DNA of 38,880 nt from Streptomyces poriferorum (GTDB lineage: Bacteria > Actinomycetota > Actinomycetes > Streptomycetales > Streptomycetaceae): positions 1-38,880 of the forward strand of contig NZ_JAELVH010000026.1 in NCBI RefSeq assembly GCF_019399235.1, written 5' to 3'. The notes beneath the pieces are model-generated. The model did no database searches. It was given only the letters and a program-made list of their open reading frames with translations, and was not told the origin of the DNA. This document shows positions 15,553-23,794 of this stretch, one piece after another (the stretch's first letter is position 1; each line of letters opens with the position of its first letter). The position numbers were made by a program, and so were the translations under genes.

Positions 15553-17874
15553 TCACTCCCCGTCGGGGGACAGCGTCTGCTCGGACCAGACGGTCTTGCC
15601 CTGTGGGGCGTAGCGGGTGCCCCACAGGGTGGCGAGCTGGGAGATGATGAACAGTCCCCGCCCGCTCTCGTCCACCGCCCCGGCGTACTTCATGTGCGGG
15701 GCGGTGGTGCTGCTGTCCCAGATCTCGCACGTCAGTCCGCGGTTGAGGATCAGGCGCAGTCTCACCGGCGGGCTTCCGTAGCGCACCGCGTTGGTCACCA
15801 GTTCACTGACGATCAGCTCGGTCGCGTCGCCGGTCTCCCCGCCGACGTTCCAGGCGGCCAGCCGTTCGGCCACCAGGTGGCGCGCCGTGGCCGGTGCCGA
15901 CGTGTCGTGCGGCAGCTCCCAGGCGGCGAACCGGTCCGGCGGCATGGCACGGGTCCTGGCCAGGAGCAGGACGGCGCCCTGGAGCCCGGGAGCATCGGGC
16001 AGGGCGGCGGCGGCCGCTTCGCACAGGTGCGACAGCGGCCGGTCCGGGTGGGCGAACGCCCGGCGCAGCACACCCGAGGACGGCTCGGCGTGGTCGCGCA
16101 GCACACTGCTGTACAGGGCGAGAAGGCTGCCCTCGCGCAGCGGCACCGTGGCCGCGGCCACGGGCCCCCGCTCCTCGGTCCCCAGGAGCGGTCCCACCTG
16201 TACGCCGGCGACGGAGGCGGTGCCGTCCGGGGCGATGACGAGCGGGGCCGGATGACCGGCGGAGGCCACGACGCAGGTCTCGCTGAACGGGTCGTAGACG
16301 GCGTACAGGCACGAGGCGGCGAGAGGCCTGCGGTGCAGCGGGTCCTCCGGCGGCAGCTGATTCCGTTCCTGCATCAGCATCGCCGCGGAGTCGTACACCC
16401 GGGCGATCAGCTCGTCGGGTTCCAGATCGAGCGCGGCAAGGGCCTGGACGACGGTGCGCAGCTGCCCCAGGGCGGTGGCCGCGTGGATGCCGTGTTCGCT
16501 CACCTCCCCGATCACCAGGGCGGTCCGGGCCCCCGGCAGGGAGATCGTGTCGAACCAGTTGGTGCCGTCCCGTCCGGGCAGCACCAGGTGCTGGGTCCGG
16601 ACGGCCGGCTGCTCCGCCTGCCGCTGGGGAAGCAGGGCTCTGCGCAGCGCGCTGACGACGGTGTACTCGTGCACGTAGCGGCGCGCGTTGTCGATACCGA
16701 GGGCGGCCCGGGAGGCCACCGCCGCCGCGACCGGGATGTCGTCCTCGGTGAAGGGCTCGGAGTCCCCGCTCCGGTAGAGGCTGACCAGGCCGAGGACCCC
16801 ACCGTGCAGTGTCAGCGGCGCCAGCAGGAGAGTGTGCGAACCGGCGGCCCGGATGACGCGCGCCTGTGCCGGGTCGACGTCGGCCCAGAGTCCGCCCGTC
16901 AGCGGGACCAGGCGCGCCCGCAGGTCGGACAGGGCCTGCTGGTACGGGGTTCCGTCGACGAGCGTGCGGATGTCGCCCACCCGGCGGGCCGGCGGGGGCA
17001 GCCCCTTGTACGCGGCACGCCGCAGCGGCACATCGCCCCGCATCGGCCCGGGCTGGGGGGCCTCGCCGCGCAGGAGCGACTCGACGATCTCGACCACGCC
17101 GACGTCGGCGTAGGCGGGGACCAGCGCGTCGACGAGTTCGTGGCAGGTGGTCTCGATGTCGAGGGTCGTGCCCACGTTCTCGCGTACCCCGGTGAGGGTG
17201 GCCTCCCGGCGCCGGAGTCTGGCCTCGTCGGTCACGTCGACCATGGACGCGGCGATCCCGAGGACGGTGCCTTCCCGGTCCTGTTCCCCCCGCCGTTCCT
17301 CCAGCCGGAGCGCCGTGACGGAGAGCGAGCGCCGTTCGGCCGGTACGGGGCACTGTCCGGGGTGCGGGCCGTCGGCCTTCGCGGCATCCGGGCGGGCGTG
17401 GAACACCCGACGGATTCCGGGCACACCCGTGTCCAGGACCTCCCGCAGGAAGGCGTCCACCGCGTCCGGTTCCTCGAAGCCGCACAGCTCGGTGAAGAGC
17501 CGCCCCCGCAGTCCGTCGGCTTCGTGGCTGCCGGTGCCGGGCGGGACGCTCGCACGCGTCACACGCAGTTCCGTATCGAGTACGCGGACGGGCATGTACG
17601 ACTGGAGGAACATCATGTCCAGCAGCGCCTGCCCGACCGCTCCCACGTCCCCGTCGGACGCCCAGATACCCCAGTCCGTTCCGGCCAGTGGCTCCACCCA
17701 CAGTCCCGGGACCGCCTCGTCAGGGGTCCGCCGCCACGCCCGCCCTGCCAGGACGTAGGCGAAAGGGCGTCCCGCCGCGTCGGCGGCCGACAGCCCGAAG
17801 CGCTGCTCCGCACCACTGCTCCAGCCGGTGACCACACCGCTGCTGTCCACGACGACCAGGGGGGCTTCAGCCAT
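15553..17874 (-). CDS. PAS-GAF-SpoIIE-like-HATPase regulator with a degenerate phosphatase domain
   Basis: A 773-aa multidomain signalling protein. From the ATG at 17874 (GAAGGAG ten bases upstream) it has a PAS domain (about 1-110), a second PAS-like segment (about 110-230), GAF (about 240-410), a SpoIIE/PP2C-type domain (about 420-640) and an RsbW-like HATPase (about 655-770). In active family members the metal ligands lie in GGDWYD, GDV-x-GHG, YTDG and DDVALL. Here these read G-T-N439-W-F-D, G456-E-V-S-E-H-G, Y-S589-S590-V and Q-G-A-V-L-L, so every metal-binding acidic motif is altered. ASAGHPAP is kept. The kinase domain keeps ELVTNAVRY (N-box), IWDSS and SGRGLFI. It is probably a sensor pseudophosphatase that still acts as an anti-sigma/anti-anti-sigma kinase (inference). 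No partner sigma or antagonist gene is adjacent. Confidence 0.85.
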   Translation of the reverse strand: MAEAPLVVVDSSGVVTGWSSGAEQRFGLSAADAAGRPFAYVLAGRAWRRTPDEAVPGLWVEPLAGTDWGIWASDGDVGAVGQALLDMMFLQSYMPVRVLDTELRVTRASVPPGTGSHEADGLRGRLFTELCGFEEPDAVDAFLREVLDTGVPGIRRVFHARPDAAKADGPHPGQCPVPAERRSLSVTALRLEERRGEQDREGTVLGIAASMVDVTDEARLRRREATLTGVRENVGTTLDIETTCHELVDALVPAYADVGVVEIVESLLRGEAPQPGPMRGDVPLRRAAYKGLPPPARRVGDIRTLVDGTPYQQALSDLRARLVPLTGGLWADVDPAQARVIRAAGSHTLLLAPLTLHGGVLGLVSLYRSGDSEPFTEDDIPVAAAVASRAALGIDNARRYVHEYTVVSALRRALLPQRQAEQPAVRTQHLVLPGRDGTNWFDTISLPGARTALVIGEVSEHGIHAATALGQLRTVVQALAALDLEPDELIARVYDSAAMLMQERNQLPPEDPLHRRPLAASCLYAVYDPFSETCVVASAGHPAPLVIAPDGTASVAGVQVGPLLGTEERGPVAAATVPLREGSLLALYSSVLRDHAEPSSGVLRRAFAHPDRPLSHLCEAAAAALPDAPGLQGAVLLLARTRAMPPDRFAAWELPHDTSAPATARHLVAERLAAWNVGGETGDATELIVSELVTNAVRYGSPPVRLRLILNRGLTCEIWDSSTTAPHMKYAGAVDESGRGLFIISQLATLWGTRYAPQGKTVWSEQTLSPDGE

Positions 17875-18021
17875 TGAGCCAGCTCCTTCGCCCCCTGACG
17901 GGACCCGCAACAGGCGTCCGCGTGCGACACACGGCTACGGCACCAGAATCGGCCCTGTCCCCGCCATCCGCCACCGGAGCGGCCGCGCGGGGCGCGGAAC
18001 CGCCCGCGCGACGCCCGTGGC

Positions 18022-18132
18022 ACAGCGCTGCGGGCAGTACGGACACGGAGCCGTCCGTACAGCGCTTCGGGCAGTGCGGACAGGAAGCCGTCCGTACAGC
18101 GCTTCGGGCAGTGCGGACACGGAGCCGTCCAC
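18022..18132. repeat. Three head-to-tail 37-bp repeats
   Basis: Units at 18022-18058, 18059-18095 and 18096-18132 share the form ACAGCGCTTCGGGCAGTGCG followed by GACACGGAGCCGTCCGT, with a few substitutions. Each contains a short stem, (A)CGGAC with GTCCG(T), around an 8-base loop. They abut without spacers, so this is not a CRISPR array. The third unit is the left arm and loop of the terminator at 18102-18143, so the array looks like amplification of half a hairpin. Confidence 0.85.
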
Positions 18133-18143
18133 ACTGCCCGAAG
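18102..18143 (-). terminator. Terminator hairpin of the GH3 gene
   Basis: Arms CTTCGGGCAGTG (18102-18113) and CACTGCCCGAAG (18132-18143) pair perfectly. Inside them GGAC pairs with GTCC around the loop ACGGAGCC. It lies about 20 bp past the minus-strand GH3 stop, before the regulator gene's promoter region. Confidence 0.75.
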
Positions 18144-18162
18144 TCCTACGCCGACCGGACGG

Positions 18163-20013
18163 CTAGTACGTCAGCCCGTACCCCACCGGATACAGCACCT
18201 GCGCGGGATCGTCCGCGCGCGGAACCGGCACCGGCAGCCTGCCCTCCGGCTCGGCCCGGCCCGCGATCACCCGGACCGCTGCCCGCAGTTCGACGTCCGT
18301 CCACGAGTACGAGGCCAGACTCGCCGCGTAGCCGGTCCCGGCCAGCTGGGCGATGTCGTACGGATTGCGGATCGCGACCGTGATCACCGGGACACCGGTC
18401 GCCGCCAGCTCGCGCACCAGGGTCCGCTGCGCACTCGTCGCCGAGACGTTGTACGTGCCCACGACCACCGCGTCCTTGCCCTGCGCGGCCGCCACCGCCG
18501 CGTCGATGGCCGCCCTGGTCGGGGCCGTACCGGTGGGCAGGGCCGTGGCCGTGTACCCCAGCTCGTTGAACGCCTGGGCCAGCGTGGTGGTCGGCGGCCC
18601 CGTCGTACCGGACGGTGAGGCCGGGTCGGCCCCCACCACCAGCACGTTCCGGTGCGAGCGGCGCGACAGCGGCAGCAGCGCGCCGTCGTTGGCCAGCAGC
18701 GTGGTGGTGTGCTCCGCGATCCGGTCGGCGGCGGCGAGGTGCGAACGGGTGCCGACGGTACGGTCCACACCCTGGCGGCTGACGAACGGGTCGTCGAACA
18801 GCCCCAGCTTCGTCTTCAGCCGCAGGATGCGCAGGATCGATTCGTCGAGCCGGGCCTCGCTGACCTCACCGCTCTTGACGGCCGCCAGGAGGGCGTTCCA
18901 CGACACCTCCAGGCTCGGCGGGTTGAGCAGCTGGTCGACGCCCGCCTGGAGCGCCAGCACCGGCACCCGCTCGTCGCCGTACTTCGTCCGCACGCCCTCC
19001 ATGCCGAGCGAGTCGGTGACGACGACGCCGTCGTAGCCGAGCTCCTCGCGCAGGATCCCGGTGAGGATCGGCCTGGACAGGGTCGCCGGGTCCTCCGACG
19101 GGTCGAGCGCGGGCACCACGATGTGGGCCGTCATGATCGAGTCGATGCCCGCGGCGATCGCCGCCTTGAACGGCGGCTCGTCCAGCTCGGCCCACTGCTC
19201 ACGGGTGTGGGTGATGACCGGCAGCCCGGTGTGGCTGTCGGTGCTGGTGTCGCCGTGGCCGGGGAAGTGCTTGGCCGTGGAGGCGATCCCGGCGCTCTGG
19301 TACCCCTTCACCTGGGCCGCGACCATGCCGGCCACGGACTGCGGGTCGGAGCCGAAGGACCGTACGCCGATCACCGGGTTGGCCGGGTTGACGTTGACGT
19401 CCGCGTCCGGTGCGTAGTTCTGGCAGATGCCGATCGCGGCCAGCTCGGCGCCCGCGATCTGCCCGGCCCGGCGGGCGTCGGACCGCGAACCGCCCGCACC
19501 CAGCGCCATCGCGCCCGGCATCAGCGTGGCGGGCTCGCCGACCCGGCAGACGATGCCGTGCTCCTGGTCGGTGGAGATGAGGAGCGGCACGGAGTTGGGC
19601 CCCGCCAGCCCGGCCCGCTGGATGCCGTTGGAGAGATCGGCGATCTGGTGCGGGTCCCGGGTGTTGTGCGCCCATGCGAAGTAGATGATGCCGCCCACGT
19701 GGTACTTGGCGATCATCTCGGCGGCGGTACGCACCCCGATCTCGGCGAGGTTGGAGTCGATGTCGGCCTGGTCGGGCTCCGTCGCGGAGTGCCCGTAGAC
19801 CCGCATGACGAAGAGCTGGCCGACCTTCTCCTCCAGGCTCATCCGGGAGATGAGCCGCTTCAGCCGCTGCGTGGTGGCGGGGGAGGTGTGGCTGCTGCTG
19901 GCGGACTTCTGGGCGGCGAGGGCGCCGGGGGCGACTGCCATGCCCGCAGCCGCCGCGACGGCGGTTGCCGCGGTGGCGGTGAGGAGGGTGCGTCTGGAGG
20001 TGCGGTCGTGCAC
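18163..20013 (-). CDS. Tat-exported GH3 beta-N-acetylhexosaminidase (NagZ-like)
   Basis: A 616-aa family 3 glycoside hydrolase. The GTG at 20013 is preceded by an ideal GAAGGAG. The N-terminus has a twin-arginine motif, TSRRTLL, then a long Ala-rich hydrophobic stretch ending at GALA, so export is by Tat. The catalytic domain shows KHFPGHG at 248-254 followed by T-x-x-DSH, the NagZ-type His-Asp acid/base loop, and the nucleophile D334 in VVVTDSLGM. A C-terminal GH3_C-like domain follows (roughly 420-616) with NVLVVGADP and a final VGYGLTY. It would remove beta-linked N-acetylglucosamine from chitin oligosaccharides or cell-wall fragments outside the cell. It is monocistronic, with a likely promoter at 20072-20100. 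Confidence 0.88.
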   Translation of the reverse strand: MHDRTSRRTLLTATAATAVAAAAGMAVAPGALAAQKSASSSHTSPATTQRLKRLISRMSLEEKVGQLFVMRVYGHSATEPDQADIDSNLAEIGVRTAAEMIAKYHVGGIIYFAWAHNTRDPHQIADLSNGIQRAGLAGPNSVPLLISTDQEHGIVCRVGEPATLMPGAMALGAGGSRSDARRAGQIAGAELAAIGICQNYAPDADVNVNPANPVIGVRSFGSDPQSVAGMVAAQVKGYQSAGIASTAKHFPGHGDTSTDSHTGLPVITHTREQWAELDEPPFKAAIAAGIDSIMTAHIVVPALDPSEDPATLSRPILTGILREELGYDGVVVTDSLGMEGVRTKYGDERVPVLALQAGVDQLLNPPSLEVSWNALLAAVKSGEVSEARLDESILRILRLKTKLGLFDDPFVSRQGVDRTVGTRSHLAAADRIAEHTTTLLANDGALLPLSRRSHRNVLVVGADPASPSGTTGPPTTTLAQAFNELGYTATALPTGTAPTRAAIDAAVAAAQGKDAVVVGTYNVSATSAQRTLVRELAATGVPVITVAIRNPYDIAQLAGTGYAASLASYSWTDVELRAAVRVIAGRAEPEGRLPVPVPRADDPAQVLYPVGYGLTY

Positions 20014-20071
20014 GTGAGCTCCTTCGGCCGTACTCAATGACGAGGGGGTTGAAAGAAACTGCCAAGGATCA

Positions 20072-20100
20072 CGGATATACAGAAAATAACTTCCGGTCAA
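20072..20100 (-). promoter_or_regulatory. Likely vegetative promoter of the GH3 gene
   Basis: On the minus strand TTGACC (20100-20095) is followed, 17 bases on, by TATCCG (20077-20072) in a markedly AT-rich stretch. This leaves a leader of about 50 bases with the GAAGGAG site at its end. I see no clear DasR-type operator here. Confidence 0.45.
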
Positions 20101-20142
20101 GGGTCCGGACCGTTTTCAGCGCGCCCCGGACCGGCTGCGCCC

Positions 20143-20559
20143 GTGCCCCCGCCCGAAAGGGTGACCGTCGGGGACGAGGAATCGGAGGAGAGGCCCGACT
20201 GGGTCGACGTGAGGATCCTGTTGCGGGAACTCATGCCGCAGCCGCGGACCGTCACCCGTGAGCGCATGGCCGAAGTGCGCCGTGAGGCTGCGCGCATGGG
20301 CCTGGAGACCGACGGTGACTTCGCCGGGCGGTGGACTACGCGCATCGGCGCATGGCTCGCCGGCAAGATGTTCTGCTGGCTCCGCGCGGCGAGGCGGGAG
20401 CCGGTCGGCCCCGCTCCATGGGCCGTGGACCTCGCCGAGCAGTACGTACTCCGCACATTCGCCGTCGAGGACGCCGAGCGCTTCCTCTTCGACGCCGCGG
20501 ATGTCGTGCCGCGCAGCGCGGCCGCGCTGGAGCGTCTCAAGAAGGCGGGAGCGATCTGA
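20143..20559 (+). CDS. Hypothetical cytoplasmic protein
   Basis: Up to 138 aa, not recognised. Third codon positions are overwhelmingly G/C in this frame, unlike the opposite-strand frame, so it looks genuinely coding. The N-terminus is acidic (VGDEESEERPD). The middle is helical and Arg/Trp-rich (WTTRIGAWLAGKMFCWLR), and the end is AALERLKKAGAI. It has no signal peptide or membrane segment. The start is unsure: GTG 20143 has no ribosome-binding site, and GTG 20161 has GAAAGG immediately adjacent. It sits between the divergent GH3 gene and the convergent LysR gene, with 18 bp to the latter. Confidence 0.55.
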   Translation: MPPPERVTVGDEESEERPDWVDVRILLRELMPQPRTVTRERMAEVRREAARMGLETDGDFAGRWTTRIGAWLAGKMFCWLRAARREPVGPAPWAVDLAEQYVLRTFAVEDAERFLFDAADVVPRSAAALERLKKAGAI

Positions 20560-20577
20560 GCGGAGGAGGGCGGACCG

Positions 20578-21486
20578 TCACCGCAGCCCCACGTCCGCCC
20601 CATGCGCCTGAAGCGCCGAGACGGCCGCCGTGATCGCCGGACGGCGGGCCGCCTCCGTACGCCACAGCGCGTACAGCCGCCGCACCGGTACGGGATCGAT
20701 CCGCACCGCCACCACTCCGTCCGGCAGCGGCCCGCGCCCCAGCCGGGGGATCATCGCCACCCCGAGTCCGGCGGCGAGCAGGGCGAGTTGGGTGTGGTTC
20801 TCCTCGGCCTGGTGGCGGATATCGGGTTCGTAGCCCGCCGTGCGCAGCGTCCGTACGAGCCAGTCGTGGCAGACCGTTCCCGGCGGCTGGCAGATCCACC
20901 GCTCCTTCGCCAGCTCCTCGCGCCGGACCCCGTCCCGGCCCGCCAGCCGGTGGCCCGCGGGCACCAGCAGGTCGCACCGGTCGTCCCCGATGTCCGCCTG
21001 CGCCACGCCCTCCGGGGCCGGCAGCGGGGCGATGTCCCAGTCGTGCGCGACGGCCAGGTCGATCACACCCTTGGCCACCAGGTCCACCGAGAGGTGCGGG
21101 TCGACCTCCGTCAGCCGCACGTCGAGCTCGGGGTGCTCGCGGTCCAGCTCCGCCAGTACCCCGGGCAGCAGCCCGCGCGCCGCCGAGGCGAACGCGCCGA
21201 TCGACAGCCGGCCCGTCGGCAGTCCCCGGCGCTCCTCGAGCGAGGTCTCGGCGCGCTCCACGATCGCCAGCAACTCCTGTGCGGTCGCGGCCAGATGGAC
21301 GGCCTCCTCGGTCAGCGCGACCCCGCGCCCGCGCCGCTCCAGCAACGTCGTACGGGTCTCCCGTTCCAGCTTGGTGATCTGCTGCGAGACCGCCGACGGG
21401 GTGTAGCCGAGCGCGGCCGCCGCACGCGCGACGGAGCCGTGGACGGAGATGGCGTGCAGGGCGCGCAGCCGGGCGAGATCGAGCAC
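20578..21486 (-). CDS. LysR-family transcriptional regulator
   Basis: A 302-aa LTTR. The N-terminal winged helix is clear: RLRALHAISVHGSVARAAAA leads into GYTPSAVSQQITKLERE, residues about 5-50. A long linker helix (about 60-85) and a periplasmic-binding-protein-like effector domain (about 90-300) follow. The GTG at 21486 has GGAAGG upstream. It is transcribed away from an EamA-type exporter gene, the usual LTTR arrangement. The shared 174-bp intergenic region carries five tandem 14-bp repeats that are the obvious candidate binding sites. It probably controls the exporter in response to its substrate and may autoregulate. Confidence 0.9.
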   Translation of the reverse strand: MLDLARLRALHAISVHGSVARAAAALGYTPSAVSQQITKLERETRTTLLERRGRGVALTEEAVHLAATAQELLAIVERAETSLEERRGLPTGRLSIGAFASAARGLLPGVLAELDREHPELDVRLTEVDPHLSVDLVAKGVIDLAVAHDWDIAPLPAPEGVAQADIGDDRCDLLVPAGHRLAGRDGVRREELAKERWICQPPGTVCHDWLVRTLRTAGYEPDIRHQAEENHTQLALLAAGLGVAMIPRLGRGPLPDGVVAVRIDPVPVRRLYALWRTEAARRPAITAAVSALQAHGADVGLR

Positions 21487-21520
21487 GGTGGCCTTCCGGG
21501 GTCCCAGGGGGGTTCCATCG

Positions 21521-21596
21521 CTTCACGAGCAACGCTTCATGAGCAACGCTTACGCTTCACGAGCAATGCTTCATGGGCAACGATTCATTAGCAACA
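21521..21596. promoter_or_regulatory. Five tandem 14-bp repeats in the LysR-EamA intergenic region
   Basis: Copies lie at 21521-21534, 21535-21548, 21555-21568, 21569-21582 and 21583-21596, consensus CTTCAYGAGCAACG, with a 6-bp partial copy CTTACG at 21549-21554. Each contains TTCATGAGCAA or a variant, a pseudo-palindrome of form TT-N2-T-N-A-N2-AA, which resembles the dyads bound by LysR proteins. A related TTCACCATGAA lies at 21603-21613. Confidence 0.65.
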
Positions 21597-21660
21597 CTCA
21601 ATTTCACCATGAAGGAAACCGTGCTGGTGCTACATGGTCCGCACGCGCGATCCTCGGTGC

Positions 21661-22596
21661 ATGCGTCCCCTCCACATCGCCCTGGCGGTCCTGGTGGCCG
21701 CCCTCTGGGGCGTCAACTTCGTCGTCATCGAGCTCGGGCTCGACCACTTCCCACCGCTGCTCTTCTCGGCCCTGCGCTTCCTCGTCGCGGCCCTGCCCGC
21801 CGTGTTCTTCGTGGGCAGGCCGAAGGTCGCGTGGAAGTGGATCGTGGGCGTGGGGCTGGCCCTGGGCGTGGCCAAGTTCGGCCTGCTCTTCATCGGGATG
21901 GACCGGGGGATGGGCGCCGGACTCTCCTCCCTCGTCCTTCAGGTGCAGGCGGTGTTCACGGCCCTCTTCGCGGCGCTGGTCCTGGGTGAACGGCCGGGAA
22001 AGGTAAAGCTGTTGGGCATGGCGGTGGCGCTCTCCGGCATCGGGGTGGCCGCCGTCGACGAGGGGGCGAGCGGGCCCGTGCTCGCCTTCGTCCTGGTGAT
22101 CGCCGCGGCGGCCTGCTGGGGTGTGTCGAACGTCCTGACCCGCAGGGCCGCCCCGCCCGACTCCCTCAACTTCATGGTGTGGGTCTCGACCGTGCCCGTC
22201 CTGCCGCTGCTCGGCCTGTCCCTGCTCTTCGAGGGCTGGGACCGCGACCGGGACGCGCTCGCCGCGCTGGACTTGAGCGGCGCCGCCATCATCGTCTACG
22301 TCGCCTGGGTCGTCACGATCTTCGGCTTCGGGGCCTGGGGATTCCTGCTCAGCCGCTACCAGGCCTCGTCCGTGGCCCCGTTCACCCTGCTCGTGCCGGT
22401 GTTCGGCATGTCGTCGGCCGCTCTGCTGCTCGGCGAATCGGTGAGCCCGCTGCGGTGGTGCGCGGCGGCGCTGCTGGTCGGCGGGGTCGCGCTGACCTCG
22501 CTCGCGGGGGCGCGGCGGGCCCGGGTCGCCGCGCCGGAGATTCCCGGCCCGGCCCCCGTGGGCGGGCAGCCGGAGTACGTCGGAAACGTGCCGTAG
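21661..22596 (+). CDS. EamA/DMT-family exporter
   Basis: A 311-aa inner-membrane protein of the drug/metabolite transporter superfamily, with ten predicted transmembrane segments in two EamA repeats of about 140 residues. The opening AALWGVNFVVIELGL and the GRPKV stretch are very like E. coli EamA, which exports O-acetylserine/cysteine pathway metabolites. The second repeat contains ACWGVSNVLTRR and ends LLLGESVSPLRW. The ATG at 21661 was chosen by alignment to the family; it lacks a clear ribosome-binding site, and ATG 21634 is an in-frame alternative. It is divergent from the LysR gene, which probably regulates it. Substrate unknown; an amino acid or a toxic metabolite is likely. Confidence 0.85.
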   Translation: MRPLHIALAVLVAALWGVNFVVIELGLDHFPPLLFSALRFLVAALPAVFFVGRPKVAWKWIVGVGLALGVAKFGLLFIGMDRGMGAGLSSLVLQVQAVFTALFAALVLGERPGKVKLLGMAVALSGIGVAAVDEGASGPVLAFVLVIAAAACWGVSNVLTRRAAPPDSLNFMVWVSTVPVLPLLGLSLLFEGWDRDRDALAALDLSGAAIIVYVAWVVTIFGFGAWGFLLSRYQASSVAPFTLLVPVFGMSSAALLLGESVSPLRWCAAALLVGGVALTSLAGARRARVAAPEIPGPAPVGGQPEYVGNVP

Positions 22597-22666
22597 GCCG
22601 TCGGCGCCGACTGTTCGAGGACGGGATGGGTGGAGATGTTCCGTGACAGCGAACCTGGACCGTCTG

Positions 22667-22713
22667 CCATCGAAGCCGGACCGCGGATCCGTCCGGCAGT
22701 GCGGCTTCGACGG
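22667..22713. terminator. Bidirectional terminator between EamA and WYL genes
   Basis: Arms CCATCGAAGCCG (22667-22678) and CGGCTTCGACGG (22702-22713) pair with one G-U wobble. GGAC and GTCC inside extend the stem. It lies in the 177-bp gap between the convergent genes, which shows no other feature. Confidence 0.7.
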
Positions 22714-22773
22714 CACCGGACAGCCCACGTCTCCGAGCAGCTCGGGGCTGACCGGCGCGGGGTCACGAATCCG

Positions 22774-23775
22774 TCATGCGTCAGGTGGGCTTCGCCGGGC
22801 AGAGTGCGTGAGCCGTTCCGCGAGAGCCTCGACGAGGCCGCGGAGCTCATCCGGACGTTCGATGACGAAGGGCCGGTCCAGCGAGGCGAGTACAGCAGGC
22901 AGCCAGTCGAGCCGGTCCACCCGCAGCTCGACACGTGACCAGCGCTCGGTCTCCGGATCTGCGCTGCTCGGGGACGGCAGTTCCTCCACGATCGCGACGC
23001 CGGCGGGAAGCCGGGTGTGGATCTGCTCGGCCGTCCCCTGGACCCGCAGGGTCACCTCATGCCGGTACGGAGCCGTCGCGAGACCTGTCAGAACGCGCTC
23101 CGCCGGGTCGAGTCCGGCAGGTGGTTCGAACGAGCCGGGCAGGGTCCTCACACCGGTGATCCGGTCCAGCCGGAACGTCCGGTCCTCGCCCGTCGTGAGA
23201 TCCGCAGCCGTTACGTACCACCTGCCCGAGTGGGCGACGACCCCGTACGGGTGCAGTGTGCGTTCGCTGCGCCGGCCGTCGGCGGCGGTGTACCCGATCG
23301 AGATCGGCCGGTGATGGTTCACCGCGTCGGCGATCGGGAGCAGGACCCCGGAGTCCGGGGCGACTGTCTCGCCGGGTGGAGCCGTGAAGGCAAGGGACCC
23401 GAGCACGGCGTCGAGCCTGAGGCTCAGCCGCTCGGGCAGCACTCGCCGGATCTTGGCCGCCGCCGTCTCACCTGCCGTGCCCGTGGCCGTGGTCAAGCCG
23501 GTCCGCCGACCCGCGACCAGACCGAGCAGCACGGCGAGTGCCTCGTCGTCGCTCAGCATGAGCGGAGGCATGCGGTAGCCGGGGGCGAGCCGGTAGCCGC
23601 CGTAGCGGCCGCGTACCGACTCGACGGGCACGTCGAGGTCGACGAGGTGGCCGGCATAGCGCCGCACGGTGCGTTCGTCGACGTCGAGCCGGTCGGCGAG
23701 TTCGGTCACGGTCCGGATGCCGCCCGACTGCAGGAGTTCCAGCAGGGTGAGCACGCGAGCAATGGGTCGAGGCAT
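22774..23775 (-). CDS. WYL-domain (YafY-type) transcriptional regulator
   Basis: A 333-aa regulator. The N-terminal winged helix (about 1-60) contains RVLTLLELLQ and VTELADRLDVDERTVRRYAG, typical of the DeoR-like HTH_11 domain. The WYL domain (about 130-205) includes HPYGVVAHSGRWYVTA, and a WCX-type C-terminal domain follows. The ATG at 23775 was chosen because the family begins MPRPIARVL; the upstream ribosome-binding site is weak. It is divergent from a VOC-protein gene, and a perfect 25-bp palindrome sits 19 bp from its start. It most likely represses or activates the VOC gene and itself. The ligand of the WYL domain is unknown. Confidence 0.88.
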   Translation of the reverse strand: MPRPIARVLTLLELLQSGGIRTVTELADRLDVDERTVRRYAGHLVDLDVPVESVRGRYGGYRLAPGYRMPPLMLSDDEALAVLLGLVAGRRTGLTTATGTAGETAAAKIRRVLPERLSLRLDAVLGSLAFTAPPGETVAPDSGVLLPIADAVNHHRPISIGYTAADGRRSERTLHPYGVVAHSGRWYVTAADLTTGEDRTFRLDRITGVRTLPGSFEPPAGLDPAERVLTGLATAPYRHEVTLRVQGTAEQIHTRLPAGVAIVEELPSPSSADPETERWSRVELRVDRLDWLPAVLASLDRPFVIERPDELRGLVEALAERLTHSARRSPPDA

Positions 23776-23794
23776 GCCCAGAAGTCTCCCGCAC

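Noticed and set aside
18022..18132. 37-bp repeats as a CRISPR array
   Set aside because: Units abut head-to-tail with no spacers and are part of a terminator hairpin; no cas genes are nearby.
20097..20603. Minus-strand coding frame opposite the hypothetical gene at 20143
   Set aside because: Third-position G/C bias favours the plus frame; the minus frame is Ser/Arg-rich and runs into the GH3 promoter.
22630..23314. Plus-strand frames across the WYL gene and its terminator
   Set aside because: Low-complexity Arg/Ser/Pro translations, overlapping a well-defined WYL regulator and a hairpin.
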